In this document: in pieces, positions 25,807 to 37,462 of the stretch | How positions within the stretch are numbered: the stretch's first letter is position 1 | How the letters are laid out: the number at the start of each line of letters is the position of its first letter | DNA from: Bos javanicus | Taxonomy: Eukaryota > Chordata > Mammalia > Artiodactyla > Bovidae | NCBI RefSeq assembly: GCF_032452875.1 | Contig: NW_026894283.1 | Location: forward strand, 62,001 to 126,000 | DNA length: 64,000 nt | Direction: 5' to 3' | Position numbers and translations under genes: made by a program | Notes under the pieces: generated by a model | The model's database searches: none | Seen by the model: the letters and a program-made list of their open reading frames with translations, nothing else | Told to the model about the DNA's origin: nothing

Positions 25807-26772
25807 TGAGCAGGCATGAATCCTGCGGCCCAGCTGGCGATTATCAGGCAGCTGAGCAGGCATGAATCCTGCGGCCCAGCTGGCGATTATCAGGCAGCTG
25901 AGCAGGCATGAATCCTGCGGCCCAGCTGGCGATTATCAGGCAGCTGAGCAGGCATGAATCCTGCGGCCCAGCTGGCGATTATCAGGCAGCTGAGCAGGCA
26001 TGAATCCTGCGGCCCAGCTGGCGGTTATCAGGCAGCTGAGCAGGCATGAATCCTGCGGCCCAGCTGGCGATTATCAGGCAGCTGAGCAGGCATGAATCCT
26101 GCGGCCCAGCTGGCGATTATCAGGCAGCTGAGCAGGCATGAATCCTGCGGCCCAGCTGGCGATTATCAGGCAGCTGAGCAGGCATGAATCCTGCGGCCCA
26201 GCTGGCGATTATCAGGCAGCTGAGCAGGCATGAATCCTGCGGCCCAGCTGGCGATTATCAGGCAGCTGAGCAGGCATGAATCCTGCGGCCCAGCTGGCGA
26301 TTATCAGGCAGCTGAGCAGGCATGAATCCTGCGGCCCAGCTGGCGATTATCAGGCAGCTGAGCAGGCATGAATCCTGCGGCCCAGCTGGCGATTATCAGG
26401 CAGCTGAGCAGGCATGAATCCTGCGGCCCAGCTGGCGATTATCAGGCAGCTGAGCAGGCATGAATCCTGCGGCCCAGCTGGCGATTATCAGGCAGCTGAG
26501 CAGGCATGAATCCTGCGGCCCAGCTGGCGATTATCAGGCAGCTGAGCAGGCATGAATCCTGCGGCCCAGCTGGCGGTTATCAGGCAGCTGAGCAGGCATG
26601 AATCCTGCGGCCCAGCTGGCGATTATCAGGCAGCTGAGCAGGCATGAATCCTGCGGCCCAGCTGGCGGTTATCAGGCAGCTGAGCAGGCATGAATCCTGC
26701 GGCCCAGCTGGCGATTATCAGGCAGCTGAGCAGGCATGAATCCTGCGGCCCAGCTGGCGATTATCAGGCAGC

Positions 26773-26930
26773 TGAGCAGGCGCTGATCCCGCACCTCAGC
26801 AGGCACTGATCACGTGCCTGTCATGCAGTGATCAGGTGACTGAGAGGCGCTGATCATGTGACTGCTCATGTGCTGATCAGGCAGCTCTCCTGCACGGATC
26901 ATGTGCCTCAGCAGGCAAGAATCAAGCAGC
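26773..26930 (+). repeat. S block 28 (near-canonical, 158 bp)
   Basis: GGCAGCTCTCC in place of GGTAGCTCTCC. Followed by 31 monomers that include the first pair of 45-bp units. Confidence 0.95.
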
Positions 26931-27390
26931 TGAGCAGGCATGAATCCTGCGGCCCAGCTGGCGATTATCAGGCAGCTGAGCAGGCATGAATCCTGCGGCC
27001 CAGCTGGCGATTATCAGGCAGCTGAGCAGGCATGAATCCTGCGGCCCAGCTGGCGATTATCAGGCAGCTGAGCAGGCATGAATCCTGCGGCCCAGCTGGC
27101 GATTATCAGGCAGCTGAGCAGGCATGAATCCTGCGGCCCAGCTGGCGATTATCAGGCAGCTGAGCAGGCATGAATCCTGCGGCCCAGCTGGCGATTATCA
27201 GGCAGCTGAGCAGGCATGAATCCTGCGGCCCAGCTGGCGATTATCAGGCAGCTGAGCAGGCATGAATCCTGCGGCCCAGCTGGCGGTTATCAGGCAGCTG
27301 AGCAGGCATGAATCCTGCGGCCCAGCTGGCGATTATCAGGCAGCTGAGCAGGCATGAATCCTGCGGCCCAGCTGGCGATTATCAGGCAGC

Positions 27391-27480
27391 TGAGCAGGCA
27401 TGAATCCTGCGGCCCAGCTGGCGTTATCAGGCAGCTGAGCAGGCATGAATCCTGCGGCCCAGCTGGCGTTATCAGGCAGC
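27391..27480 (+). repeat. Doublet of 45-bp (type D) monomers, first in window
   Basis: Two adjacent monomers lack the A/G base before TTATC (GCGTTATC). Because 45 is a multiple of 3, reading frame is kept through both, giving a chance plus-strand open frame at 27354-27539. The same doublet recurs at 42961, 44069, 48306 and 50527. Confidence 0.93.
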
Positions 27481-28354
27481 TGAGCAGGCATGAATCCTGC
27501 GGCCCAGCTGGCGATTATCAGGCAGCTGAGCAGGCATGAATCCTGCGGCCCAGCTGGCGATTATCAGGCAGCTGAGCAGGCATGAATCCTGCGGCCCAGC
27601 TGGCGATTATCAGGCAGCTGAGCAGGCATGAATCCTGCGGCCCAGCTGGCGGTTATCAGGCAGCTGAGCAGGCATGAATCCTGCGGCCCAGCTGGCGATT
27701 ATCAGGCAGCTGAGCAGGCATGAATCCTGCGGCCCAGCTGGCGATTATCAGGCAGCTGAGCAGGCATGAATCCTGCGGCCCAGCTGGCGGTTATCAGGCA
27801 GCTGAGCAGGCATGAATCCTGCGGCCCAGCTGGCGATTATCAGGCAGCTGAGCAGGCATGAATCCTGCGGCCCAGCTGGCGATTATCAGGCAGCTGAGCA
27901 GGCATGAATCCTGCGGCCCAGCTGGCGATTATCAGGCAGCTGAGCAGGCATGAATCCTGCGGCCCAGCTGGCGATTATCAGGCAGCTGAGCAGGCATGAA
28001 TCCTGCGGCCCAGCTGGCGATTATCAGGCAGCTGAGCAGGCATGAATCCTGCGGCCCAGCTGGCGGTTATCAGGCAGCTGAGCAGGCATGAATCCTGCGG
28101 CCCAGCTGGCGATTATCAGGCAGCTGAGCAGGCATGAATCCTGCGGCCCAGCTGGCGGTTATCAGGCAGCTGAGCAGGCATGAATCCTGCGGCCCAGCTG
28201 GCGGTTATCAGGCAGCTGAGCAGGCATGAATCCTGCGGCCCAGCTGGCGGTTATCAGGCAGCTGAGCAGGCATGAATCCTGCGGCCCAGCTGGCGATTAT
28301 CAGGCAGCTGAGCAGGCATGAATCCTGCGGCCCAGCTGGCGATTATCAGGCAGC

Positions 28355-28511
28355 TGAGCAGGCATGATCCCGCACCTCAGCAGGCACTGATCACGTGCCT
28401 GTCATGCAGTGATCAGGTGACTGAGAGGCGCTGATCATGTGACTGCTCATGTGCTGATCAGGCAGCTCTCCTGCACGGATCATGTGCCTCAGCAGGCAAG
28501 AATCAGGCAGC
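28355..28511 (+). repeat. S block 29 (157 bp)
   Basis: Left end CATGATCCCGC, GGCAGCTCTCC in the middle and AATCAGGCAGC at the end. The seven monomers after it are typed A-A-G-G-G-A-A, the same order as the seven after S51. Opens the series 7-4-34-14-16-8. Confidence 0.94.
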
Positions 28512-28833
28512 TGAGCAGGCATGAATCCTGCGGCCCAGCTGGCGATTATCAGGCAGCTGAGCAGGCATGAATCCTGCGGCCCAGCTGGCGATTATCAGGC
28601 AGCTGAGCAGGCATGAATCCTGCGGCCCAGCTGGCGGTTATCAGGCAGCTGAGCAGGCATGAATCCTGCGGCCCAGCTGGCGGTTATCAGGCAGCTGAGC
28701 AGGCATGAATCCTGCGGCCCAGCTGGCGGTTATCAGGCAGCTGAGCAGGCATGAATCCTGCGGCCCAGCTGGCGATTATCAGGCAGCTGAGCAGGCATGA
28801 ATCCTGCGGCCCAGCTGGCGATTATCAGGCAGC

Positions 28834-28990
28834 TGAGCAGGCGCTGATCCCGCACCCAGCAGGCACTGATCACGTGCCTGTCATGCAGTGATCAGGTGAC
28901 TGAGAGGCGCTGATCATGTGACTGCTCATGTGCTGATCAGGTAGCTCTCCTGCACGGATCATGTGCCTCAGCAGGCAAGAATCAAGCAGC
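28834..28990 (+). repeat. S block 30 (157 bp)
   Basis: One base shorter at GCACCCAGC, otherwise canonical. Only four type A monomers follow, one of the two shortest runs in the window (the other follows S38). Confidence 0.94.
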
Positions 28991-29174
28991 TGAGCAGGCA
29001 TGAATCCTGCGGCCCAGCTGGCGATTATCAGGCAGCTGAGCAGGCATGAATCCTGCGGCCCAGCTGGCGATTATCAGGCAGCTGAGCAGGCATGAATCCT
29101 GCGGCCCAGCTGGCGATTATCAGGCAGCTGAGCAGGCATGAATCCTGCGGCCCAGCTGGCGATTATCAGGCAGC

Positions 29175-29325
29175 TGAGCAGGCATGAATCCTGCGCAGGC
29201 ACTGATCACGTGCCTGTCATGCAGTGATCAGGTGACTGAGAGGCGCTGATCATGTGACTGCTCATGTGCTGATCAGGCAGCTGAGCAGGCATGAATCATG
29301 TGCCCAGCTGGCGGAATCAGGCAGC
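29175..29325 (+). repeat. S block 31 (hybrid, 151 bp)
   Basis: Monomer start to CCTGCG, a jump to CAGGCACTGATCACGTGCC, S sequence to TGATCAGGCAGC, then a monomer start, then ATCATGTGCCCAGCTGGCGG. The right part is a monomer/S mosaic. Followed by 34 monomers with two 45-mers (near 29541 and 30506). Confidence 0.89.
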
Positions 29326-30887
29326 TGAGCAGGCATGAATCCTGCGGCCCAGCTGGCGATTATCAGGCAGCTGAGCAGGCATGAATCCTGCGGCCCAGCT
29401 GGCGATTATCAGGCAGCTGAGCAGGCATGAATCCTGCGGCCCAGCTGGCGGTTATCAGGCAGCTGAGCAGGCATGAATCCTGCGGCCCAGCTGGCGATTA
29501 TCAGGCAGCTGAGCAGGCATGAATCCTGCGGCCCAGCTGGCGTTATCAGGCAGCTGAGCAGGCATGAATCCTGCGGCCCAGCTGGCGGTTATCAGGCAGC
29601 TGAGCAGGCATGAATCCTGCGGCCCAGCTGGCGATTATCAGGCAGCTGAGCAGGCATGAATCCTGCGGCCCAGCTGGCGATTATCAGGCAGCTGAGCAGG
29701 CATGAATCCTGCGGCCCAGCTGGCGATTATCAGGCAGCTGAGCAGGCATGAATCCTGCGGCCCAGCTGGCGGTTATCAGGCAGCTGAGCAGGCATGAATC
29801 CTGCGGCCCAGCTGGCGATTATCAGGCAGCTGAGCAGGCATGAATCCTGCGGCCCAGCTGGCGATTATCAGGCAGCTGAGCAGGCATGAATCCTGCGGCC
29901 CAGCTGGCGATTATCAGGCAGCTGAGCAGGCATGAATCCTGCGGCCCAGCTGGCGGTTATCAGGCAGCTGAGCAGGCATGAATCCTGCGGCCCAGCTGGC
30001 GGTTATCAGGCAGCTGAGCAGGCATGAATCCTGCGGCCCAGCTGGCGATTATCAGGCAGCTGAGCAGGCATGAATCCTGCGGCCCAGCTGGCGATTATCA
30101 GGCAGCTGAGCAGGCATGAATCCTGCGGCCCAGCTGGCGATTATCAGGCAGCTGAGCAGGCATGAATCCTGCGGCCCAGCTGGCGATTATCAGGCAGCTG
30201 AGCAGGCATGAATCCTGCGGCCCAGCTGGCGATTATCAGGCAGCTGAGCAGGCATGAATCCTGCGGCCCAGCTGGCGGTTATCAGGCAGCTGAGCAGGCA
30301 TGAATCCTGCGGCCCAGCTGGCGGTTATCAGGCAGCTGAGCAGGCATGAATCCTGCGGCCCAGCTGGCGGTTATCAGGCAGCTGAGCAGGCATGAATCCT
30401 GCGGCCCAGCTGGCGATTATCAGGCAGCTGAGCAGGCATGAATCCTGCGGCCCAGCTGGCGATTATCAGGCAGCTGAGCAGGCATGAATCCTGCGGCCCA
30501 GCTGGCGTTATCAGGCAGCTGAGCAGGCATGAATCCTGCGGCCCAGCTGGCGATTATCAGGCAGCTGAGCAGGCATGAATCCTGCGGCCCAGCTGGCGAT
30601 TATCAGGCAGCTGAGCAGGCATGAATCCTGCGGCCCAGCTGGCGATTATCAGGCAGCTGAGCAGGCATGAATCCTGCGGCCCAGCTGGCGATTATCAGGC
30701 AGCTGAGCAGGCATGAATCCTGCGGCCCAGCTGGCGATTATCAGGCAGCTGAGCAGGCATGAATCCTGCGGCCCAGCTGGCGATTATCAGGCAGCTGAGC
30801 AGGCATGAATCCTGCGGCCCAGCTGGCGATTATCAGGCAGCTGAGCAGGCATGAATCCTGCGGCCCAGCTGGCGATTATCAGGCAGC

Positions 30888-31042
30888 TGAGCAGGCATGA
30901 ATCCTGCGGCCCAGCTGGCACTGATCAGTGCCTGTCATGCAGTGATCAGGTGACTGAGAGGCGCTGATCAGTGACTGCTCATGTGCTGATCAGGCAGCTG
31001 AGCAGCATGAATCCTGCGGCCCAGCTGGCGGAATCAGGCAGC
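30888..31042 (+). repeat. S block 32 (hybrid, 155 bp)
   Basis: A monomer start continues to CAGCTGGCACTGATCAGTGCC, the same join seen in S16. The S middle follows with one base lost (TGATCAGTGACTGC), then a monomer-like right end with GGCGGAATCAGGCAGC. Followed by 14 monomers. Confidence 0.89.
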
Positions 31043-31686
31043 TGAGCAGGCATGAATCCTGCGGCCCAGCTGGCGATTATCAGGCAGCTGAGCAGGCATG
31101 AATCCTGCGGCCCAGCTGGCGATTATCAGGCAGCTGAGCAGGCATGAATCCTGCGGCCCAGCTGGCGGTTATCAGGCAGCTGAGCAGGCATGAATCCTGC
31201 GGCCCAGCTGGCGGTTATCAGGCAGCTGAGCAGGCATGAATCCTGCGGCCCAGCTGGCGGTTATCAGGCAGCTGAGCAGGCATGAATCCTGCGGCCCAGC
31301 TGGCGATTATCAGGCAGCTGAGCAGGCATGAATCCTGCGGCCCAGCTGGCGATTATCAGGCAGCTGAGCAGGCATGAATCCTGCGGCCCAGCTGGCGATT
31401 ATCAGGCAGCTGAGCAGGCATGAATCCTGCGGCCCAGCTGGCGATTATCAGGCAGCTGAGCAGGCATGAATCCTGCGGCCCAGCTGGCGATTATCAGGCA
31501 GCTGAGCAGGCATGAATCCTGCGGCCCAGCTGGCGATTATCAGGCAGCTGAGCAGGCATGAATCCTGCGGCCCAGCTGGCGATTATCAGGCAGCTGAGCA
31601 GGCATGAATCCTGCGGCCCAGCTGGCGATTATCAGGCAGCTGAGCAGGCATGAATCCTGCGGCCCAGCTGGCGATTATCAGGCAGC

Positions 31687-31785
31687 TGAGCAGGCATGAA
31701 TCCTGCGGCCCAGCTGGCACGTTATCAGGCAGCTGAGCAGGCATGAAGGCGCTGCATGTGACTGCTCATGTGCTGATCAGGCAGC
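31687..31785 (+). repeat. S block 33 (hybrid, about 99 bp)
   Basis: A 47-bp monomer with GGCACGTTATC (31687-31733) followed by a 52-bp unit that starts as monomer (CATGAAGGCGC) and ends as S (GCATGTGACTGCTCATGTGC). Most of the S middle is absent. Followed by 16 monomers. Confidence 0.85.
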
Positions 31786-32521
31786 TGAGCAGGCATGAAT
31801 CCTGCGGCCCAGCTGGCGGTTATCAGGCAGCTGAGCAGGCATGAATCCTGCGGCCCAGCTGGCGATTATCAGGCAGCTGAGCAGGCATGAATCCTGCGGC
31901 CCAGCTGGCGATTATCAGGCAGCTGAGCAGGCATGAATCCTGCGGCCCAGCTGGCGATTATCAGGCAGCTGAGCAGGCATGAATCCTGCGGCCCAGCTGG
32001 CGATTATCAGGCAGCTGAGCAGGCATGAATCCTGCGGCCCAGCTGGCGGTTATCAGGCAGCTGAGCAGGCATGAATCCTGCGGCCCAGCTGGCGGTTATC
32101 AGGCAGCTGAGCAGGCATGAATCCTGCGGCCCAGCTGGCGATTATCAGGCAGCTGAGCAGGCATGAATCCTGCGGCCCAGCTGGCGATTATCAGGCAGCT
32201 GAGCAGGCATGAATCCTGCGGCCCAGCTGGCGATTATCAGGCAGCTGAGCAGGCATGAATCCTGCGGCCCAGCTGGCGGTTATCAGGCAGCTGAGCAGGC
32301 ATGAATCCTGCGGCCCAGCTGGCGATTATCAGGCAGCTGAGCAGGCATGAATCCTGCGGCCCAGCTGGCGATTATCAGGCAGCTGAGCAGGCATGAATCC
32401 TGCGGCCCAGCTGGCGATTATCAGGCAGCTGAGCAGGCATGAATCCTGCGGCCCAGCTGGCGATTATCAGGCAGCTGAGCAGGCATGAATCCTGCGGCCC
32501 AGCTGGCGATTATCAGGCAGC

Positions 32522-32630
32522 TGAGCAGGCATGAATCCTGCGGCCCAGCAGGCATGATCAGGCTGCCTGCCTGCGGCAGGCAGCTGAGCAGGCATGAATC
32601 CTGCGGCTGCCAGCTGGCTTATCAGGCAGC
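32522..32630 (+). repeat. S block 34 (remodelled pair of units, 109 bp)
   Basis: A 63-bp unit (32522-32584) containing CAGCAGGCATGATCAGGC and then a strong hairpin, and a 46-bp unit (32585-32630) with CTGCGGCTGCCAGCTGGC. Little true S sequence remains; only its place in the run-length series marks it as an S position. Followed by 8 monomers. Confidence 0.82.
32562..32584 (+). other. Perfect 10-bp inverted repeat with 3-nt loop
   Basis: GCTGCCTGCC (32562-32571) pairs completely with GGCAGGCAGC (32575-32584) around TGC. It is the strongest hairpin I noticed in the window and occurs once. The right arm is the normal monomer end; the left arm is its reverse complement, so a short inversion or a template switch on the opposite strand could have created it. 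It could also be an assembly error. Confidence 0.8.
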
Positions 32631-32998
32631 TGAGCAGGCATGAATCCTGCGGCCCAGCTGGCGGTTATCAGGCAGCTGAGCAGGCATGAATCCTGCGGCC
32701 CAGCTGGCGGTTATCAGGCAGCTGAGCAGGCATGAATCCTGCGGCCCAGCTGGCGATTATCAGGCAGCTGAGCAGGCATGAATCCTGCGGCCCAGCTGGC
32801 GATTATCAGGCAGCTGAGCAGGCATGAATCCTGCGGCCCAGCTGGCGGTTATCAGGCAGCTGAGCAGGCATGAATCCTGCGGCCCAGCTGGCGGTTATCA
32901 GGCAGCTGAGCAGGCATGAATCCTGCGGCCCAGCTGGCGATTATCAGGCAGCTGAGCAGGCATGAATCCTGCGGCCCAGCTGGCGATTATCAGGCAGC

Positions 32999-33157
32999 TG
33001 AGCAGGCGCTGATCCCGCACCTCAGCAGGCACTGATCACGTGCCTGTCATGCAGTGATCAGGTGACTGAGAGGCGCTGATCATGTGACTGCTCATGTGCT
33101 GATCAGGCAGCTGAGCAGGCATGAATCATGTGCCTCAGCAGGCAAGAATCAAGCAGC
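32999..33157 (+). repeat. S block 35 (159 bp, monomer patch)
   Basis: Canonical left and middle. The sixth half-unit begins as a monomer (TGAGCAGGCATGAATCATG) in place of TCTCCTGCACGGATCATG, which adds a base. Two type A monomers lie directly before and after it. Followed by 6 monomers, one with CAGGTGTGAATCC (variant near 33212). Confidence 0.93.
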
Positions 33158-33433
33158 TGAGCAGGCATGAATCCTGCGGCCCAGCTGGCGATTATCAGGC
33201 AGCTGAGCAGGTGTGAATCCTGCGGCCCAGCTGGCGATTATCAGGCAGCTGAGCAGGCATGAATCCTGCGGCCCAGCTGGCGGTTATCAGGCAGCTGAGC
33301 AGGCATGAATCCTGCGGCCCAGCTGGCGATTATCAGGCAGCTGAGCAGGCATGAATCCTGCGGCCCAGCTGGCGATTATCAGGCAGCTGAGCAGGCATGA
33401 ATCCTGCGGCCCAGCTGGCGATTATCAGGCAGC

Positions 33434-33583
33434 TGAGCAGGCATGATCCTCAGCAGGCACTGATCACGTGCCTGTCATGCGTGATCAGGTGACTGAGAGG
33501 CGCTGATCATGTGACTGCTCATGTGCTGATCAGGCAGCTGAGCAGCATGGATCATGTGCCCCAGCTGGCAAGAATCAAGCAGC
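33434..33583 (+). repeat. S block 36 (hybrid, 150 bp)
   Basis: Left end contracted (CATGATCCTCAGCAGG), one base lost at TCATGCGTGATCAGG, and a monomer-like patch in the sixth half-unit (AGCTGAGCAGCATGGATC) followed by CCCCAGCTGGCAAG. Followed by 30 monomers of mixed A and G type. Confidence 0.9.
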
Positions 33584-34963
33584 TGAGCAGGCATGAATCC
33601 TGCGGCCCAGCTGGCGATTATCAGGCAGCTGAGCAGGCATGAATCCTGCGGCCCAGCTGGCGATTATCAGGCAGCTGAGCAGGCATGAATCCTGCGGCCC
33701 AGCTGGCGGTTATCAGGCAGCTGAGCAGGCATGAATCCTGCGGCCCAGCTGGCGATTATCAGGCAGCTGAGCAGGCATGAATCCTGCGGCCCAGCTGGCG
33801 ATTATCAGGCAGCTGAGCAGGCATGAATCCTGCGGCCCAGCTGGCGGTTATCAGGCAGCTGAGCAGGCATGAATCCTGCGGCCCAGCTGGCGATTATCAG
33901 GCAGCTGAGCAGGCATGAATCCTGCGGCCCAGCTGGCGGTTATCAGGCAGCTGAGCAGGCATGAATCCTGCGGCCCAGCTGGCGGTTATCAGGCAGCTGA
34001 GCAGGCATGAATCCTGCGGCCCAGCTGGCGGTTATCAGGCAGCTGAGCAGGCATGAATCCTGCGGCCCAGCTGGCGGTTATCAGGCAGCTGAGCAGGCAT
34101 GAATCCTGCGGCCCAGCTGGCGGTTATCAGGCAGCTGAGCAGGCATGAATCCTGCGGCCCAGCTGGCGATTATCAGGCAGCTGAGCAGGCATGAATCCTG
34201 CGGCCCAGCTGGCGATTATCAGGCAGCTGAGCAGGCATGAATCCTGCGGCCCAGCTGGCGATTATCAGGCAGCTGAGCAGGCATGAATCCTGCGGCCCAG
34301 CTGGCGGTTATCAGGCAGCTGAGCAGGCATGAATCCTGCGGCCCAGCTGGCGGTTATCAGGCAGCTGAGCAGGCATGAATCCTGCGGCCCAGCTGGCGAT
34401 TATCAGGCAGCTGAGCAGGCATGAATCCTGCGGCCCAGCTGGCGATTATCAGGCAGCTGAGCAGGCATGAATCCTGCGGCCCAGCTGGCGATTATCAGGC
34501 AGCTGAGCAGGCATGAATCCTGCGGCCCAGCTGGCGATTATCAGGCAGCTGAGCAGGCATGAATCCTGCGGCCCAGCTGGCGATTATCAGGCAGCTGAGC
34601 AGGCATGAATCCTGCGGCCCAGCTGGCGATTATCAGGCAGCTGAGCAGGCATGAATCCTGCGGCCCAGCTGGCGATTATCAGGCAGCTGAGCAGGCATGA
34701 ATCCTGCGGCCCAGCTGGCGATTATCAGGCAGCTGAGCAGGCATGAATCCTGCGGCCCAGCTGGCGATTATCAGGCAGCTGAGCAGGCATGAATCCTGCG
34801 GCCCAGCTGGCGATTATCAGGCAGCTGAGCAGGCATGAATCCTGCGGCCCAGCTGGCGGTTATCAGGCAGCTGAGCAGGCATGAATCCTGCGGCCCAGCT
34901 GGCGATTATCAGGCAGCTGAGCAGGCATGAATCCTGCGGCCCAGCTGGCGATTATCAGGCAGC

Positions 34964-35120
34964 TGAGCAGGCGCTGATCCCGCACCTCAGCAGGCACTGA
35001 TCACGTGCCTGTCATGCAGTGATCAGGTGACTGAGAGGCGCTGATCATGTGACTGCTCATGTGCTGATCAGGTAGCTCTCCTGCACGGATCATGTGCCTC
35101 AGCAGGCAAGATCAAGCAGC
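34964..35120 (+). repeat. S block 37 (157 bp)
   Basis: Canonical except for AAGATCAAGCAGC, one A shorter. Followed by 7 monomers typed A-A-A-A-G-G-A. Opens the second copy of the 7-4-34-14 series. Confidence 0.95.
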
Positions 35121-35442
35121 TGAGCAGGCATGAATCCTGCGGCCCAGCTGGCGATTATCAGGCAGCTGAGCAGGCATGAATCCTGCGGCCCAGCTGGCGA
35201 TTATCAGGCAGCTGAGCAGGCATGAATCCTGCGGCCCAGCTGGCGATTATCAGGCAGCTGAGCAGGCATGAATCCTGCGGCCCAGCTGGCGATTATCAGG
35301 CAGCTGAGCAGGCATGAATCCTGCGGCCCAGCTGGCGGTTATCAGGCAGCTGAGCAGGCATGAATCCTGCGGCCCAGCTGGCGGTTATCAGGCAGCTGAG
35401 CAGGCATGAATCCTGCGGCCCAGCTGGCGATTATCAGGCAGC

Positions 35443-35600
35443 TGAGCAGGCGCTGATCCCGCACCTCAGCAGGCACTGATCACGTGCCTGTCATGCAGTG
35501 ATCAGGTGACTGAGAGGCGCTGATCATGTGACTGCTCATGTGCTGATCAGGTAGCTCTCCTGCACGGATCATGTGCCTCAGCAGGCAAGAATCAAGCAGC
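35443..35600 (+). repeat. S block 38 (canonical, 158 bp)
   Basis: Canonical copy followed by only four monomers (A-A-G-A), matching the four-monomer run after S30. Confidence 0.95.
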
Positions 35601-35784
35601 TGAGCAGGCATGAATCCTGCGGCCCAGCTGGCGATTATCAGGCAGCTGAGCAGGCATGAATCCTGCGGCCCAGCTGGCGATTATCAGGCAGCTGAGCAGG
35701 CATGAATCCTGCGGCCCAGCTGGCGGTTATCAGGCAGCTGAGCAGGCATGAATCCTGCGGCCCAGCTGGCGATTATCAGGCAGC

Positions 35785-35902
35785 TGAGCAGGCATGAATC
35801 CTCAGCAGGCCCAGCCTGGCATGGTGATCAGGCAGAGGCGCTGAGCAGTGACATGATCAGGCAGCTCTGCTGCACCATGCCCAGCGGCGGTTATCAGGCA
35901 GC
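35785..35902 (+). repeat. S block 39 (strongly altered, 118 bp)
   Basis: Starts as monomer to CATGAATCCTCAGCAGG, then CCCAGCCTGGCATGG, TGATCAGGCAGAGGCGC, TGAGCAGTGACATGATCAGG and CAGCTCTGCTGCACC. S half-units can be followed but are shortened and patched. It sits where S31 sits in the earlier series. Followed by 34 monomers with an unusual number of substitutions. Confidence 0.86.
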
Positions 35903-37462
35903 TGAGCAGGCATGAATCCTGCGGCCCAGCTGGCGATTATCAGGCAGCTGAGCAGGCATGAATCCTGCGGCCCAGCTGGCGGTTATCAGGCAGCTGAGCA
36001 GGCATGAATCCTGTGGCCCAGCTGGCGATTATCAGGCAGCTGAGCAGGCATGAATCCTGCGGCCCAGCTGGCGATTATCAGGCAGCTGAGCAGGCATGAA
36101 TCCTGCGGCCCAGCTGGCGGTTATCAGGCAGCTGAGCAGGCATGAATCCTGCGGCCCAGCTGGCGGTTATCAGGCAGCTGAGCAGGCATGAATCCTGCGG
36201 CCCAGCTGGCGGTTATCAGGCAGCTGAGCAGGCATGAATCCTGCGGCCCAGCTGGCGGTTATCAGGCAGCTGAGCAGGCATGAATCCTGCGGCCCAGCTG
36301 GCGGTTATCAGGCAGCTGAGCAGGCATGCATCCTGCGGCCCAGCTGGTGATTATCTGGCAGCTGAGCAGGCATGAATCCTGCGGCCCAGCTGGAGGTTAT
36401 CAGGCAGCTGAGCAGGCATGAATCCTGCGGCCCAGCTGGCGATTATCAGGCAGCTGAGCAGGCATGAATCCTGCGGCCCAGCTGGCGGTTATCAGGCAGC
36501 TGAGCAGGCATGAATCCTGCGGCCCAGCTGGCGATTATCAGGCAGCTGAGCAGGCATGAATCCTGCGGCCCAGCTGGCGATTATCAGGCAGCTGAGCAGG
36601 CATGAATCCTGCGGCCCAGCTGGTTATCAGGCAGCTGAGCAGGCATGAATCCTGCGGCCCAGCTGGCGGTTATCAGGCAGCTGAGCAGGCATGAATCCTG
36701 CGGCCCAGCTGGAGGTTATCAGGCAGCTGAGCAGGCATGAATCCTGCGGCCCAGCTGGCGGTTATCAGGCAGCTGAGCAGGCATGAATCCTGCGGCCCAG
36801 CTGGCGATTATCAGGCAGCTGAGCAGGCATGAATCCTGCGGCCCAGCTGGTGATTATCAGGCAGCTGAGCAGGCATGAATCCTGCGGCCCAGCTGGCGGT
36901 TATCAGGCAGCTGAGCAGGCATGAATCCTGCGGCCCAGCTGGCGTTATCAGGCAGCTGAGCAGGCATGAATCCTGCGGCCCAGCTGGCGATTATCAGGCA
37001 GCTGAGCAGGCATGAATCCTGCGGCCCAGCTGGCGATTATCAGGCAGCTGAGCAGGCATGAATCCTGCGGCCCAGCTGGCGATTATCAGGCAGCTGAGCA
37101 GGCATGAATCCTGCGGCCCAGCTGGCGATTATCAGGCAGCTGAGCAGGCATGAATCCTGCGGCCCAGCTGGCGGTTATCAGGCAGCTGAGCAGGCATGAA
37201 TCCTGCGGCCCAGCTGGCGATTATCAGGCAGCTGAGCAGGCATGAATCCTGCGGCCCAGCTGGCGGTTATCAGGCAGCTGAGCAGGCATGAATCCTGCGG
37301 CCCAGCTGGCGGTTATCAGGCAGCTGAGCAGGCATGAATCCTGCGGCCCAGCTGGCGGTTATCAGGCAGCTGAGCAGGCATGAATCCTGCGGCCCAGCTG
37401 GCGATTATCAGGCAGCTGAGCAGGCATGAATCCTGCGGCCCAGCTGGCGATTATCAGGCAGC
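35903..37462 (+). repeat. 34-monomer run with a cluster of substitutions and a 43-bp unit
   Basis: Between 36.0 and 36.9 kb at least seven changes from consensus occur: CTGTGGCCC (T at 36014), CATGCATCC (C at 36329), CTGGTGATT (36348 and 36851), TTATCTGG (T at 36356) and CTGGAGGTT (36394 and 36713). The unit 36593-36635 is 43 bp because three bases before TTATC are lost. Three changes are C to T in a CpG, as expected from decay of methylated cytosine. One 45-bp unit lies near 36951. Confidence 0.9.

Larger units (their letters stand above)
13741..27390 (+). repeat. Transitional section, scattered type G monomers
   Basis: The first type G monomer has its variant base at 13741. Others follow singly or in small groups (18318, 18364, 18410, 19350, 20433, 22358, 25498, 25544, 26026, 26576, 26668). 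Type A still dominates. Hybrid S blocks first become obvious here (15520, 20027, 22831). Confidence 0.9.
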
